Assembly: GCA_024803745.1 (NCBI GenBank)
Contig: JANJXV010000004.1
Coordinates: 43,898,858 to 43,962,857, forward strand
Direction: 5' to 3'
Source: Megascapheus bottae
Taxonomy: Eukaryota > Chordata > Mammalia > Rodentia > Geomyidae
Length of the DNA stretch: 64,000 nt
Below, piece after piece: positions 12,525 to 25,839 of this stretch (position 1 is the stretch's first letter; each line of letters starts with the position of its first letter). The notes beneath the pieces are model-generated. The model saw nothing but the letters and a program-made list of their open reading frames with translations, had not been told where the DNA came from and made no database searches. Both the position numbers and the translations under genes were made by a program.

Positions 12525-14205
12525 AAAACCTCTTCAAGCTGCCTTTGAGAATCAGTCTTCAAACTATTTCTAACTCTGGATTCAGAAAATCTTTTCACAT
12601 AGCTTAATACTGGATACAAGTTAGAATATTTAAATGGCCCTGGAAACTGGCAAATGTATAAACCATAGCCTCTTTCACGACCATAGACAAATGATTACAT
12701 TTGTATCATTGAACAATATTGTGTTAATTTTTTTCATTAATTAACCTGGATACTGTTTAATTGGAAGTTGGTCACCTACAAAATTACCAGAATTACAGTA
12801 TAACATGCAAGAATTATTTATGTGAATTGTAATAATATGCTCTTTAGCATATTATTAAATAGATCTCAATGCATTGGAAGTTTATGAAATGGTAATGGTG
12901 AATATTTCCACTGCTTCATAATATAATGAAAAACTTGAATTGTGAATAAATAAAGAAGATAAAATGATGAGTATTTAAAGTGCAGTCCTCACTGCTGGAT
13001 CATATTCAAAATTTAAATAAAATAAAAAATAAACTTCATCAACATGCAGACTCCTATTCCAAGGATTATTTTAAAGAAAACCTAAGTCAAAATGGAAGAA
13101 TGAAACTTATTTACTTCTTTTGCTAAAATTGTGTTTGCCATTAGAGGATTTAAAAACTCTCTATTAGAATCATTGATTGGTCAAGCTATTTGGAGGAAAA
13201 TAATCATACTCTTAGTGATAAAATTTTCTAAAGTAATGGAAAAGCATAATTCTACTCTTAAAACTAAAAATCTAAAATTACACAATGGCTTTAATATATT
13301 CCCATTATTTGAGAAATCTGTTTTTTTAATACCCAATCGCTCCATCAAATTAATTTAAGAGTGGCTTTAAACTGAGAATAATAAGGGAAGCGGATCACAA
13401 ATCATGGTGGAAATAGACGTGCCATAAATTTGTTTCTTACAAGTTAACTATTTGTTGCAAATGAAGTACCAAACATTAAAAAGGAGATATTTTGCAATAA
13501 ATATCAGCATCATTTACATTTCAAAAATTCTCTCTTAGACTTACAGATTAGAAGCAAGTGGTTATCTTGTGCTACCCTTGCTAAGGATTTTAAAAGCAGT
13601 AAGTCCAGAATTAAAAGGCTCAAGGCAGACTGCAGATCAGTCAGATAGTCATGTGGTATCTAACACTGAAAAATGAAGCAGACTATGCCTTTTTTAAAAA
13701 AAAAAAGATAAGAATAAAATGGACACTCAATCAAAAGATGTTATCAACAGGAACTTGAATCTAACATTTGAAAGGTAACATTAAATATTTTTGTCATCAT
13801 TTGGCAATTTAATTTGAAGTATTTAACTAATGTGTAATTGGGCTTATACAAACTTACAAATGTCAGCAATTACAAACATGCAAGAAATTTACACTTTTAT
13901 TCCTTGGCTAACTAGGAGTTTTAATTATAAAAACTATTTTGATAAGAATATCCACTTACATTTAATAATTGATAAACTTCCTATTTTTCTGACTGGAAAT
14001 GTCTTGAAAATATACAAGGTGGCATCAAAGAAATTAATAAAATATTTTAAAATTACATGGATGCTCTGCAAAATGGTTTAGTCCTTAAAACAATAATGGC
14101 ATGTTCAGAACTTGTTTCATTTTGTACTAAATTATCCATATTAGTAACAATAAAAATTCTTGACATAGAAAATTTGAAATATCTGTCATATCTTTCTTTT
14201 TGTTT
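12525..14205. other. Intron, no recognisable feature
   Basis: AT-rich; nothing identified. Confidence 0.5.
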
Positions 14206-14217
14206 TCATTTTTGCCC

Positions 14218-14428
14218 ATCCTGGGGCTTGAACTCAGGGACTGAGCATTGTCCCTGAGCCTCTTTGTGCTCAAGGCTAGCACTCTATTATGTGAACCACA
14301 GGGCTACTCCTGGCATTTTCTAAGTAATTTATTGAAGATGAGAGTCTCATGGACTTTACTGCCCGGGCTGGCTTTGAACTATGATCCTCAGATCTCAGCC
14401 TTCTAAATGAGTAGCGAACACTTGGCTG
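14218..14428 (-). mobile_element. B1-dID composite SINE, antisense
   Basis: CTGGGGCTTGAACTCAGGGA, GAGCATTGTCCCTGAGCC, CTCAAGGCTAGCACTCTA, then GAGAGTCTCATGGACTTTAC, GGCTGGCTTTGAACTATGAT and CTCAGATCTCAGCCTTCT. Confidence 0.88.
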
Positions 14429-14434
14429 AAAATT

Positions 14435-16008
14435 GAAATAGAAATGAAGTATGTTTCAATAAACATATATTTCAGTGAATGGAACTTCTTTTTTGTTTCT
14501 CTATCTACAGGAATTTTTGGTTTACTATTTTTATTTTTTGCTTGCAAAATCACTTTAGAAATACAAGTTTCCAAAACATCTCTCCAGTCTAGTTATTAAA
14601 TAAATTTATATTAATAGACATCTCCCAACACCCCCATTCTCAATATCAATAAGTAAGGGAAGCAGGGAAACACTTACCTAGTTTTATTACATTAAAATAA
14701 TATTCAGGTGCATATTCTGAACCAACTTAGATGACAGTTGTAGCCCTATTCTGGTTATAATGTTTATCATGCCAGTAACATTGAAAACCTACAATTTCAC
14801 CTTTGCTTCAAATATCAAGTTCATTGGTTTCAATAAGAAAAATCTATTGTAAATTTATTTAGTTCTTTTTATCACTTCAAGTGTAGAGAAAAACTGGAGT
14901 ATAAGGAAATAAAAAATGCTTTCAAATAAGATTATGCAACTTTCTTGAGAAATATTAGGAAACTGCTATATCCAGATTAGGGGTGGAAAAAGATTTATCC
15001 CTTATTTAAATTAGTAGATATTAGAAACTAAAGTCTGTGTCAGTTCCATAGGCATTAATGGAAATAGAATCACTATAGCTTTAAAATGCAGATGTAGACA
15101 ATTATTTCATTAGCAACATTTTTCTTTCTAAATATATAAATTTTATTTCTTTGCTTTCAAACAAAATTTCAAAGCTAGGTGTAAAACCAATGCATTTCTA
15201 AAATAAACAACCTTACCTTTTCATTGTCCCTAATTATGCGAGGATTAACTAGACATATTTAAAGCTGTACATTGAATATCAATTGAGTAGTATGTATTGT
15301 TTTACTAATTTGTACACAAAACAAATGTATTCAAGTTCTTTCTACCCAAATATATTAAAATGCTCATTAGTATTGGATAGAGCCACAATATTTTTTCTAA
15401 CAAAACTCCCTCCCTCTCTCTCACTCTATTCAACAGGATTGATATGAAAACAATTTAACTTGAATGATGTAATTATGTAATGAAATGTAAAAAATTATAG
15501 CAATTGAGGTGTTGTGACATGCTCTAATGAATGAAGTTATACTGGTTGATGGCACTGTACCTCCTACTCATTAATTATTTGGATAGAGGGCATTATTTTT
15601 CTTAATATGAAGAAATAAAGTCATAAGTTACAACTAAAAGTTTTGTCTCTACATTGTCATTTCATATTGATGATACTTCTCTCACAAACATGACTCAGAA
15701 AAAATAAAGTAATCCCAAGTAGCACTTGATTCTCAAGGAAAAAAAAAACCTCATAATGCATTTATATTTTTCACTTTACACAGCTAGCAAATTTTGGGAA
15801 AAGAAATTAGGATTTCTTGGAATAGGATCACAAGACAACTGTGATTCACTAAATTTTAAACGTTCTTACTTTTTAAGATAATAAAAGAAACATAATGTAA
15901 GTAATAAAATAGACAGTCTACTCTTTCATCGTGCAATTTAACATAAAAACTTTGGCCTTTCTTGATTAGACGTTGTAAAATATTTTCCAAATAACTTCTA
16001 AAAAAGCA
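14435..16008. other. Intron, no recognisable feature
   Basis: AT-rich; nothing identified apart from a short CT-rich patch near 15405-15425. Confidence 0.5.
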
Positions 16009-16010
16009 GT

Positions 16011-16218
16011 TGGCACTGGTGTCTCACACTGCTAATCCTTAGCTACTGAGAAGGCTGGGAACTAAGGATTGTGATTTCAATTAGAGCCCAAGCAGATAAA
16101 ATGAGAGACTCTTATCACCAGCAAAAAGAGAAGTGAAGATATAGATGGAGAGGTAAAGGGAAAGCCTTCAGGGAAAATGTCAAGCAAAATTATGAGGCCC
16201 CGAGTAAGCACTGATTTT
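16011..16218 (+). mobile_element. Diverged B1-dID composite SINE
   Basis: TGCTAATCCTTAGCTACTGA, GAAGGCTGGGAACTAAGGAT and GAGAGACTCTTATCACCAGC match the head and middle; the tail is strongly degraded. Confidence 0.75.
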
Positions 16219-16880
16219 TTTTCAAGATAGTATTAAATAATGAAGACCTTTAAATCTTAAATTGACTAAAACGATAAAACGTCATGGGTGAATATTTTTT
16301 CTAATCACTAGGAAAAAGCAGAAGTTCATCTATATTTAGAAAATTGACAGAAGCAAACTGTGACCAAATTTATGAACAAAACTGAGATACATCTATGTGG
16401 TAAGAAATTAAATTTATGACCTTCAGGAAGCTAAGTGGATAATCTACCAAGTTACATGCTCAGACCTGAGGTACCATTTTGGTAGGGAAAAAGTAACCAT
16501 TTAATATGTATTACACTGTAAACATTTAATTTCAAATGTTTAGTATTCTTCAATTGCTTAGTGTCATCCCAAAAATTCATTTCTGTGATTAACTGAGAGA
16601 GACACTGTGTAACTTCCAATTGGAAACAACTGTCACAGAATGACCATAGTTGTCAAAAGTTTTTTGGTCACAGTATTTATTAATTATACACACCTAACCA
16701 CATCTAAAGAGACATTCAGTTCTTTGGTATCCAGGAAACTTTTAAGTTCAAATCTGATAAGGCAGCAAAGAGAGGCATAGTGGTAACTGATTTACCCATA
16801 AGATTTGAAAAAAAAATCTGTTAAATTTTTACTCATTCTTGCATATTTAGTTTTGACCTAACAATCAAGAACAAGTAATC

Positions 16881-16985
16881 TGGAACTATCTGAAAGGCTC
16901 AGTAGAAGAATGTTTATCTAACATTCTGTAGACCCTGGGTTCAATTCCCAGGGCTAAAAGTAAAATTTTAAAGCAAATAAATAAA
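16881..16985 (+). mobile_element. Single ID-like SINE (tRNA-derived)
   Basis: TGAAAGGCTCAGTAGAAGAA is A-box-like, GGGTTCAATTCCCAGGGC is B-box-like, and an A-rich end follows. It appears to be a monomer, unlike the dimers elsewhere, so probably an older insertion. Confidence 0.7.
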
Positions 16986-16989
16986 TGGC

Positions 16990-17604
16990 ATAGGAAGGAG
17001 AGAAACAAAACCTTATAAAATTATGCTCATATAATTATTCAAAAGAGAAAATATTAACAAATGTAGATTATAGAAAATATGAGAAAAAAACATTGTAATC
17101 TCTTGCTATCTCATGTCCTAATCTCATGTTATCTCAAATAAACTTGTTGTAAATTGCTGATAATAAACAGAAAAGTGGAAACACCTCCCAGTAATATTGG
17201 GTTTTCTATTCTTTTCTAGTCAATCTGTTTTGATCTCTGCTGCCTGATATCTCTTCGCCAGAACTGAAAAGAAATCAGTTTTCAGTTAATATACTTTATT
17301 TAAGCTAGGAACTGAGGGAGAGGTTAGTTAGTACCTCCACCTCTATCTTATAGCCAGGAACATGTTGAAACTATGACAAGTGGTGCATTGTGAAAATATG
17401 AGCCTACCGAATAATAATTGAGAGAAAAAAAATCATTTGGAGTAGAAATAGCTTCATCACTTGTGGAAGTTATTTAGTTCCTAGTGTGATAGTGTGTCTT
17501 GGTGTTTAGTAATTTTAGTGTTTTTGTTTCTTCATTAAAATAAACATGTTGATATGTAATGAATTTTTGCAAACATTTTCATATATGTTAAATGCAGAAC
17601 ATCC
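16990..17604. other. Intron, no recognisable feature
   Basis: AT-rich; nothing identified. Confidence 0.5.
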
Positions 17605-17605
17605 C

Positions 17606-17834
17606 TTTTGTTTCTAATACTGGAGATTGAACTCAGGCTCTGGGCACTGTTGCTGAGGGGTGTTTTGCTCAAAGTTAGCATGCTACCATCAGAGCCACAG
17701 CTCCATTATTGGTTTTTAGATTGTTAAATGAAGATAAGTCTCATGGCTTTTCCTGCCTGGATTGGCTTTCAAAGGCAGTCCCCAGATCTTTCCAGAGTAG
17801 CTAGGATTCCAAATGTAGGTTGCTAAGACCTGGC
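17606..17834 (-). mobile_element. Diverged B1-dID composite SINE, antisense
   Basis: TACTGGAGATTGAACTCAGG, CACTGTTGCTGAGG, AAGTCTCATGGCTTTTCCTG, GATCTTTCCAGAGTAGCTAG in the order expected for a reversed copy. Confidence 0.78.
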
Positions 17835-17839
17835 CAAAG

Positions 17840-20800
17840 CAGTACTTAAAACCCAAACAAGTAAATTCTAGAAAAATTGGCTAAATGGAAAGAGTAATAA
17901 TAAATAGGCTTCTTTATGAAAGTCAGAATAGGTCTCAAACTGTAGCCTATGGAAAGGAAAACTCAAGTGTTTTCCTGAGTAAGTGGTTTGCAAGTTGATG
18001 GCATAGGCACACAACAAAATAGGCATTTCATTTTAATGTGACAACCATCTCTTTGACAGCAGATTAGTTTAACACTGAACATCCCACCCAAACAGTTATC
18101 CATTTCTAAGAGCATAATAATTCATTGTTGCCCTTCACTGTATAGGAAATGTCACCCATCATTGTGACAGAAATATAAAAGCTATTGAAGTCAGGAGCCA
18201 AGATCAAAGCTGTTAAAGCAAGCACTTTGGGCATGCTTTTCTATCACTCGTTAAACCATCCAAACATCTATGTTTAGTACATTTTTACCTCTAAGCTCCA
18301 GAGGAGCGCAGAATGTTTTTTAAGTGTAGGAATTCTTAGTAAGAATACAGATATGTCATCTTGAAACTACAAGCCATGTTAGAGACAAAAATGTATGTCA
18401 AGACACTCTGTTTTTTCCTGTAGTAATAAACCCTTGAATAGATTCTAAAAGCCACACATTACATAATCTAACAGTATTATGGGTAATATTCTATTATTTT
18501 TAAAAATCATGCAAGTTAATTCAACATCAAAGCAAAAGAAATTTCATGTTTGTTTGTTTACTTAAGAAACTTATGTGATATATTCAACACATTGAGTATT
18601 CTTGTTTTGCGACTCAGTGAAGAAAAGCAGGTTAGCTAATCCCCTAAATATTTTTACTGTTGTTTCTTTGTGTAGCCAGACTCCTTTGTTCATTTCAGCA
18701 GCCAAAAGTTTTGGGTCATGTTTTTGATATAAAATTTGCTATACTATTACTTCTTTTTTCAGATTTTATTTTATTGCATTTAAAATATAAATGCAAAATA
18801 GGTGTATAATAGTCTTATATGCTTAGTAAAAAAAAACTGAAGTCACATCAATCCTGTTGAATAGGAATGTGTATACTTCTCCCATCTTTCAGTTTTTGTC
18901 CTCTGTTATTAATGTGTATACCAAACTACAAAGAATCCTAGAACCAGATTTAGATGCTAAATTTAAGAACAGCTGTGGTTGTCTTAAAGCTCTTTGTAGT
19001 TGAAAGAAAAAAAATCTCTCATAGCAATGGGAATTTAAATGGACTCATATTTTAGCTAACATTTATAGTATTTTCTGTTTATAGGAAATATTTGAAGCAA
19101 GGTGAAAATAACTCTTATCCATATAATGCGTGGGTGCCCTAATCAGTCTTATGTGACTAACTGCTTTCATAATAATCTTAAATCTAAGTCAAAGAAAAAG
19201 AGAAAAAAGAAGGAAAAATAAAAAAGAGTTCATTATAACTATGTGACAGTCCCCTGTGAACAGATCTCTTTCTAAATATTTGACAGTCGAGATCTACTCT
19301 TAAAATACTTGAGATATGTCCTCGCATTCTCTGTATGGAATGCAGCATCCCAGCCTCCTCTTTAGTCTTCAATGAGTTCTCAGCTAATTCAGAGAAGCAT
19401 GCTGATTATGTCATTATGCTATAAGAGACCATACAATGTAAAACTATACTAAGACAAACATAAATGGCATGGCTCCTTTTGATGACATTGGTAAAATCCA
19501 TTTAGAGCATTTCTGATTTATTCTTAGAGGTGTTATGTATAGACTAAATGAGAGAAAAGATTTAAAGTTCATTATTCAAACTATATATTTTTAAATATAT
19601 CTGTAAATACCTGAATCTTAATAATCACTAACTTTTTAAAAAATTTTCACTAAAGTTATTAATACTATGTTAGAGTGATGTTCAACAAGCTTCAGTCAAA
19701 ACAATATGCACAATTTTTTTAGTGGAACTTTTTTTCTCCAGTGAAATAGGTATTTTGAAAAGCATTTTTGAAAGTCTGCTAAAATATATGCATTCATAAA
19801 AATATTAGGATAGCAATAAAATATTCTCATGTGGTGTTTGCCATCAGATTAATATCTGACAGTGGACTATTTTATGAATAAGAATATCCAATCATCTCTA
19901 TCCTTGAACTTATTATCTGGTACAATTCTTACTTAGCACATTATACATAGTAAGTAGAAAATTGTTCAATAAATTGTAAATAGATGACAGATAAACTTTT
20001 TTGAATATGTTAGTGAATACATGGGGAGACAAATTATACTGCTGTGGGATTCAAGTACATCCTTACTAGAGGCTTAATGGTTATTTGACTAATTATGTGA
20101 GCGACTGATGGAATAATTAAGTCAGTATAAGACAAATTGAACATATAGCTCAATAGCTAAAATGGCACAGATTAATTATAAGAATAAAAATATAAAAACA
20201 AAGAATGGTCAATTTTTAAATCACTTATATTTCACATTTGAAATCAATGATCTAAGTATGTACCCTTCATTATATACTATCCTAAAATTTAATGACGTAG
20301 CCTAATGACTAATGAATTTTGTTAATGATGTGCTTTATGTAGACCTTTGTGTTTATTATTGTCAAAGAATATGAGTTGCACATCAAAGAATTACATTTAA
20401 ACACACTTTTCCTTTGTAATTTTCATGGAGATTAAATATATGTATAAAGAAAATACTGTATAGTGTTATAAATAAAATAAAATGATACCTAATTTAGAGG
20501 AGTCATTAAGCTCTACAACCTAGATATTACAATTTACACTTTCATTTTAGAAGTAAAATTGAATCGATTCAAATATTTTTTTAGATTGGGTTTTCAGTAT
20601 TTTTTCTTCCTGAGTAGAAAGTGTTTCTAAACAAGATTATTTCATTATTCAGAACTGAACAATATATTGTGTAAAAGATTATTTTAACTCTATATTATGT
20701 ATTACATTATAATGATTGCATATTATGCATTACTTTTTTCAAATAGTATTTATTATTTAACACATGCTACCTAACATTTAGAATTTAATAGCATATCTAT

Positions 20801-21095
20801 TAATTCATCCATAAAGTGCTTTTAGAAAAGTAGTTATGAGTTTGTATTAATATTGTTCAATAAGAAGTAGAAATCAGATCATTTTAAAATTTACTAATGA
20901 CAAAATATATTAGCAACTTTCCAAAGTTATAATGTACTAGAAAATGATACAACATCTAAGTTTATATTTTCAAATACAATGATATGGATGAATTCCTTTT
21001 TGGTAAAAAAGCAATACAACTACCAAAATGATAAAGGCATTTAATCAACACAATAACACAGTTACATAAGATTTCACTTTGATACAAAGTGAGAT
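17840..21095. other. Long AT-rich intron stretch without recognisable repeats
   Basis: About 3.2 kb in which I see no SINE, L1 or LTR. It could hold old unrecognised repeats or conserved non-coding DNA; a comparative alignment would be needed to tell. Confidence 0.45.
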
Positions 21096-21100
21096 TTAAA

Positions 21101-21132
21101 GATATATATATATATATATATGTATATATATG
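21101..21132. repeat. (TA)n microsatellite
   Basis: Run of TA dinucleotides with one TG interruption. Confidence 0.9.
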
Positions 21133-21228
21133 CCATTTGTCTGTATTATCCAAGTGGTTCTAAAGTGGAAGAGAAATGACATCTTTCAGTACTTGCTCCT
21201 GATTTCAATTTCAACAGATCTGGTGCTA

Positions 21229-21448
21229 GCCCTGTGCTGGTGGCTCAGGCTGCAATCCTAGCTTCTCAGGAGGCTAAAATCTGGGGATTAGGGTTTGAAT
21301 CCAGTTTTGGAAGGAAAGTCCATGAGACTTATCTCCAACTAATCACCACAAAAGCTTAAAGTGGAGCTTTCAATGAAGTGGTAGAGCATTTACCTTAATT
21401 ACAAAATGCTCAGTATCCAGGACCTGAGGTCAAATGTCAGGATGGGCA
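21229..21448 (+). mobile_element. B1-dID composite SINE
   Basis: GCTGGTGGCTCAGGCTGCAA, CTTCTCAGGAGGCTAAAATC, GGAAAGTCCATGAGACTTAT and CAGGACCTGAGGTCAAATG. It ends in a (CA)n tract instead of poly-A. Lies about 1.7 kb downstream of the M1 exon in gene direction. Confidence 0.85.
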
Positions 21449-21470
21449 CACACACACATAGACACACACA
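21446..21470. repeat. (CA)n at SINE 3' end
   Basis: CACACA repeats, interrupted once by TAGA, at the SINE tail. Confidence 0.8.
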
Positions 21471-21621
21471 ATCTGAGATTGGGAAGATTAGGTATCTCTA
21501 AAATCTCTCACACAAATTCAGAATACCATAAACATCCAAATTTAAGAGCTCCAGCCAGCTACGGTTAGACTTTTCTTGGCTGCCATGTACATAGTTCCTC
21601 AACATTTTCTCAGGAAATGAC

Positions 21622-21690
21622 TTATGATCCTCAAATCTCAGTCTTCTGGGTAGCTAGGATTATAGGCATGAGCCACCAATGCCTGTCTTG
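21622..21690 (-). mobile_element. B1 head fragment, antisense
   Basis: TGATCCTCAAATCTCAGTCT, GGGTAGCTAGGATTATAGGC and ATGAGCCACC are the reversed B1 head. It is inverted relative to the SINE 170 bp to its left. Confidence 0.78.
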
Positions 21691-21699
21691 TGTTCATTT

Positions 21700-23417
<1,718 letters not shown>

Positions 23418-23419
23418 TC

Positions 23420-24444
23420 ACAAGAAAATCAGGCCGCTGAACAAAAATTTTACTTTTGAGAATGTTTTTGTAGCACTTACAGTAAAATTGAAAGCATTCA
23501 TCCCTCTGAAATGAATCACCTAATTTCCTAAAATATTCCAGATTAGCAAATCAGTATTTATCACAAGCAGTGAGCAAAACTACTGAAGAAATTTGTATAC
23601 ATCCAGGATGTATATTCTTATTCTATTACCCGTTACATAGTTGCTTTCACTTTAGGTTAAAAAAATTCTAGTTAGTATCTATTATAATTTTCTAAATGCA
23701 TTAGTTTAAATCCTAATTGGAATAGTAACTATAAAGACTTATTTATCTGAAAATCAAGAAAGTTTTTTTCTTCCTGGTTGGGAAGACATAGAACAATGTA
23801 ATTTTAATGCTTCAGTCTTCCATTAGATAAAACATTCTTGAAATCATCATTTATTATGATTCTGTTTACTACCTCTGAGTCTTCTATCTTTCTTATTTGT
23901 TTTATATTTTTCAATGAAAATCCTTGCAGCTTTGCCTAAATTGCATTAGGAAATGAGATTTCTTTTTCCAATTTTCACAAAGTTGCTAATTTTCCACGGA
24001 AGCTTAAAAATGTTAAATTACTAATGCTTTTAACTCATCATATTATAACCATCTGTCAAGGATTAGTTTATGCTCTAAAATATTGCAAGAAATGATTCTA
24101 ATATTTTAAGACAACAAAAACATCTCTGTTGAAAAGCTGTATCACTGCATTTGTTTTCTTTATGATAAAATTTTCAGAAAATGAATAAAAAATGGTTCAT
24201 TTTAAAACACAACAGAGAGAATTAGAGCAAAACAAAATGAACTCTGTTCGCTTTTTCCTACTCATTTTCTGCAGGATTTGGAGAGGAATCATCTGCAATA
24301 TCTAAAACTTTATTGGCAATATTATTCTGTATGTGTGCTCAAAAAGTTGGTTTGTGTGAGAAAAACAGAGCCATTCATATGCTTGGAGAGAAGGTGTTTG
24401 AGAAAACCTAGAGAGAAAGAAAAATAGTGTTTCCATATACTAAG
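23420..24444. other. Intron, no recognisable feature
   Basis: AT-rich; nothing identified upstream of the M1 acceptor. Confidence 0.5.
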
Positions 24445-24455
24445 AAAAATCAATG

Positions 24456-24543
24456 TCAGAAGTACTGCTGTTGTTCAAGGGGTAGGATAGTGGCCTTGAG
24501 CTGAAGAGCTCAGGGACAACGCTCAGGCCCAGAGCTAAAAAAA
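24456..24543 (+). mobile_element. Truncated ID-like SINE tail with 11 bp duplication
   Basis: GTTGTTCAAGGGGTAGGATA, GCCTTGAGCTGAAGAGCTCA and AGGCCCAGAGC followed by poly-A. AAAAATCAATG flanks it at 24445-24455 and 24544-24554, so this is a separate 5'-truncated insertion, not a decay remnant. Confidence 0.85.
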
Positions 24544-24554
24544 AAAAATCAATG

Positions 24555-25685
24555 CCATACTGATCCTGAGAAAGGAATTTTACAGGTATCAAAGAGAAAA
24601 AGCATTAAATTCAAAATTATTGTTAAACTTCTTTATAATTCACTGGGAAGCAAATCTTGTACTAGGAGCTTCATATGAATTATGGTATTTAATCCATATG
24701 CATTCCTACCATTATTTCTTCTTTGAAACAGTAAAATAACACTTGGTATCTTAGATCTGAGTTCACTGTCAAAATGGGATCACCTGGCGTCTATGTTGAG
24801 AGCTTTACCATGCCATGATCTCTACAGTTAGTAAAGGACTCATGGAGACATTGTTCATTCACTCAAGCTAATGGAAACATACAAGGCTAACAATCCACAA
24901 TTACAATCCTTTATTTCAGAGGCTAGTGAAGACTTCAAGTCTGGGAAGATAGAAAACAGGCTGCAAAAGTAAGCAACCTTATGAGAGAAAGAAAGAATTA
25001 TAGAAATAGAAAGTACAAGTAAAAGCCGGCAAGAGGATGTCATGGTTAACCCTGTTGTGGAGGGTGAAACACAACACAGTGCAGTTCAAGTGCCTCTCCA
25101 CTCAAGGCATCTTCCTGTGGAAGATGGCAGCTAGGTCATTGTCCCACCCATTATTTCACGTGGCTATCATTTGTGATGGGAATTCTTATCTCTTAATATC
25201 ATCTTCATAAATGGAATCTAAGAGAGTAGATGTCTTAAAAGTACAGTGTGTAATATCTGGTACAGGCAACAGCCACAGGGACCAGAGCAAGGGTGGATGG
25301 GAAGTTAGGAGGATGCATGCACAGAATAACAAGTTTTGATTGAGCAGTACACATAAGTTCAGAAATATAGTATTCCACAAAATGGTGACTACTGTAAATG
25401 ATAACATTTTAGTCTTGAGAAAGAGTAAAATATTTTTAACAAATGACAACAATTTCATGAAACAATTCAAATAATATATTAAACAATACCATCATCTAAC
25501 TCTATTTTTTCTAAAGGTATGTATTAGCAGGAGTGACAATACAATTCCCTAAAATAAAAAATTATCTTCCAAATATTATGGGGGGGACTAAAACAAACAT
25601 TAGAAAAGTAAAGTATTTTGAACTATAAAGTCAGTCATTCAAGCAAAATACCAGTGGGTTCTTCCTAATAATGAAAAATAAACAA
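24555..25685. other. Intron, mostly unassigned
   Basis: A very diverged B1-like stretch may lie at about 24885-25000. Nothing else identified. Confidence 0.4.
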
Positions 25686-25689
25686 ATAA

Positions 25690-25826
25690 ATAAAGCAAAA
25701 TGCATGTACATCCATACAGTGGAGTATTGAAAATAAAAAATAAGATTCTATGAAATGACATGGAGGAGGTCTAAATACATATTATGTGAAGGATTAAATT
25801 TTGTAGGGTTCCATGTATCTTCAAGT
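25690..25826 (+). mobile_element. Old L1 3' fragment
   Basis: CATCCATACAGTGGAGTATT, GAAATGACATGGAGGAGGTC and GGGTTCCATGTATCT recall the ORF2 end and 3'UTR of ancient mammalian L1. It is the site into which the full-length L1 inserted. Confidence 0.5.
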
Positions 25827-25839
25827 AAAGAAGTGGCTA
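25827..25839. repeat. Left target-site duplication of full-length L1
   Basis: AAAGAAGTGGCTA, identical to 33119-33131. Confidence 0.93.
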
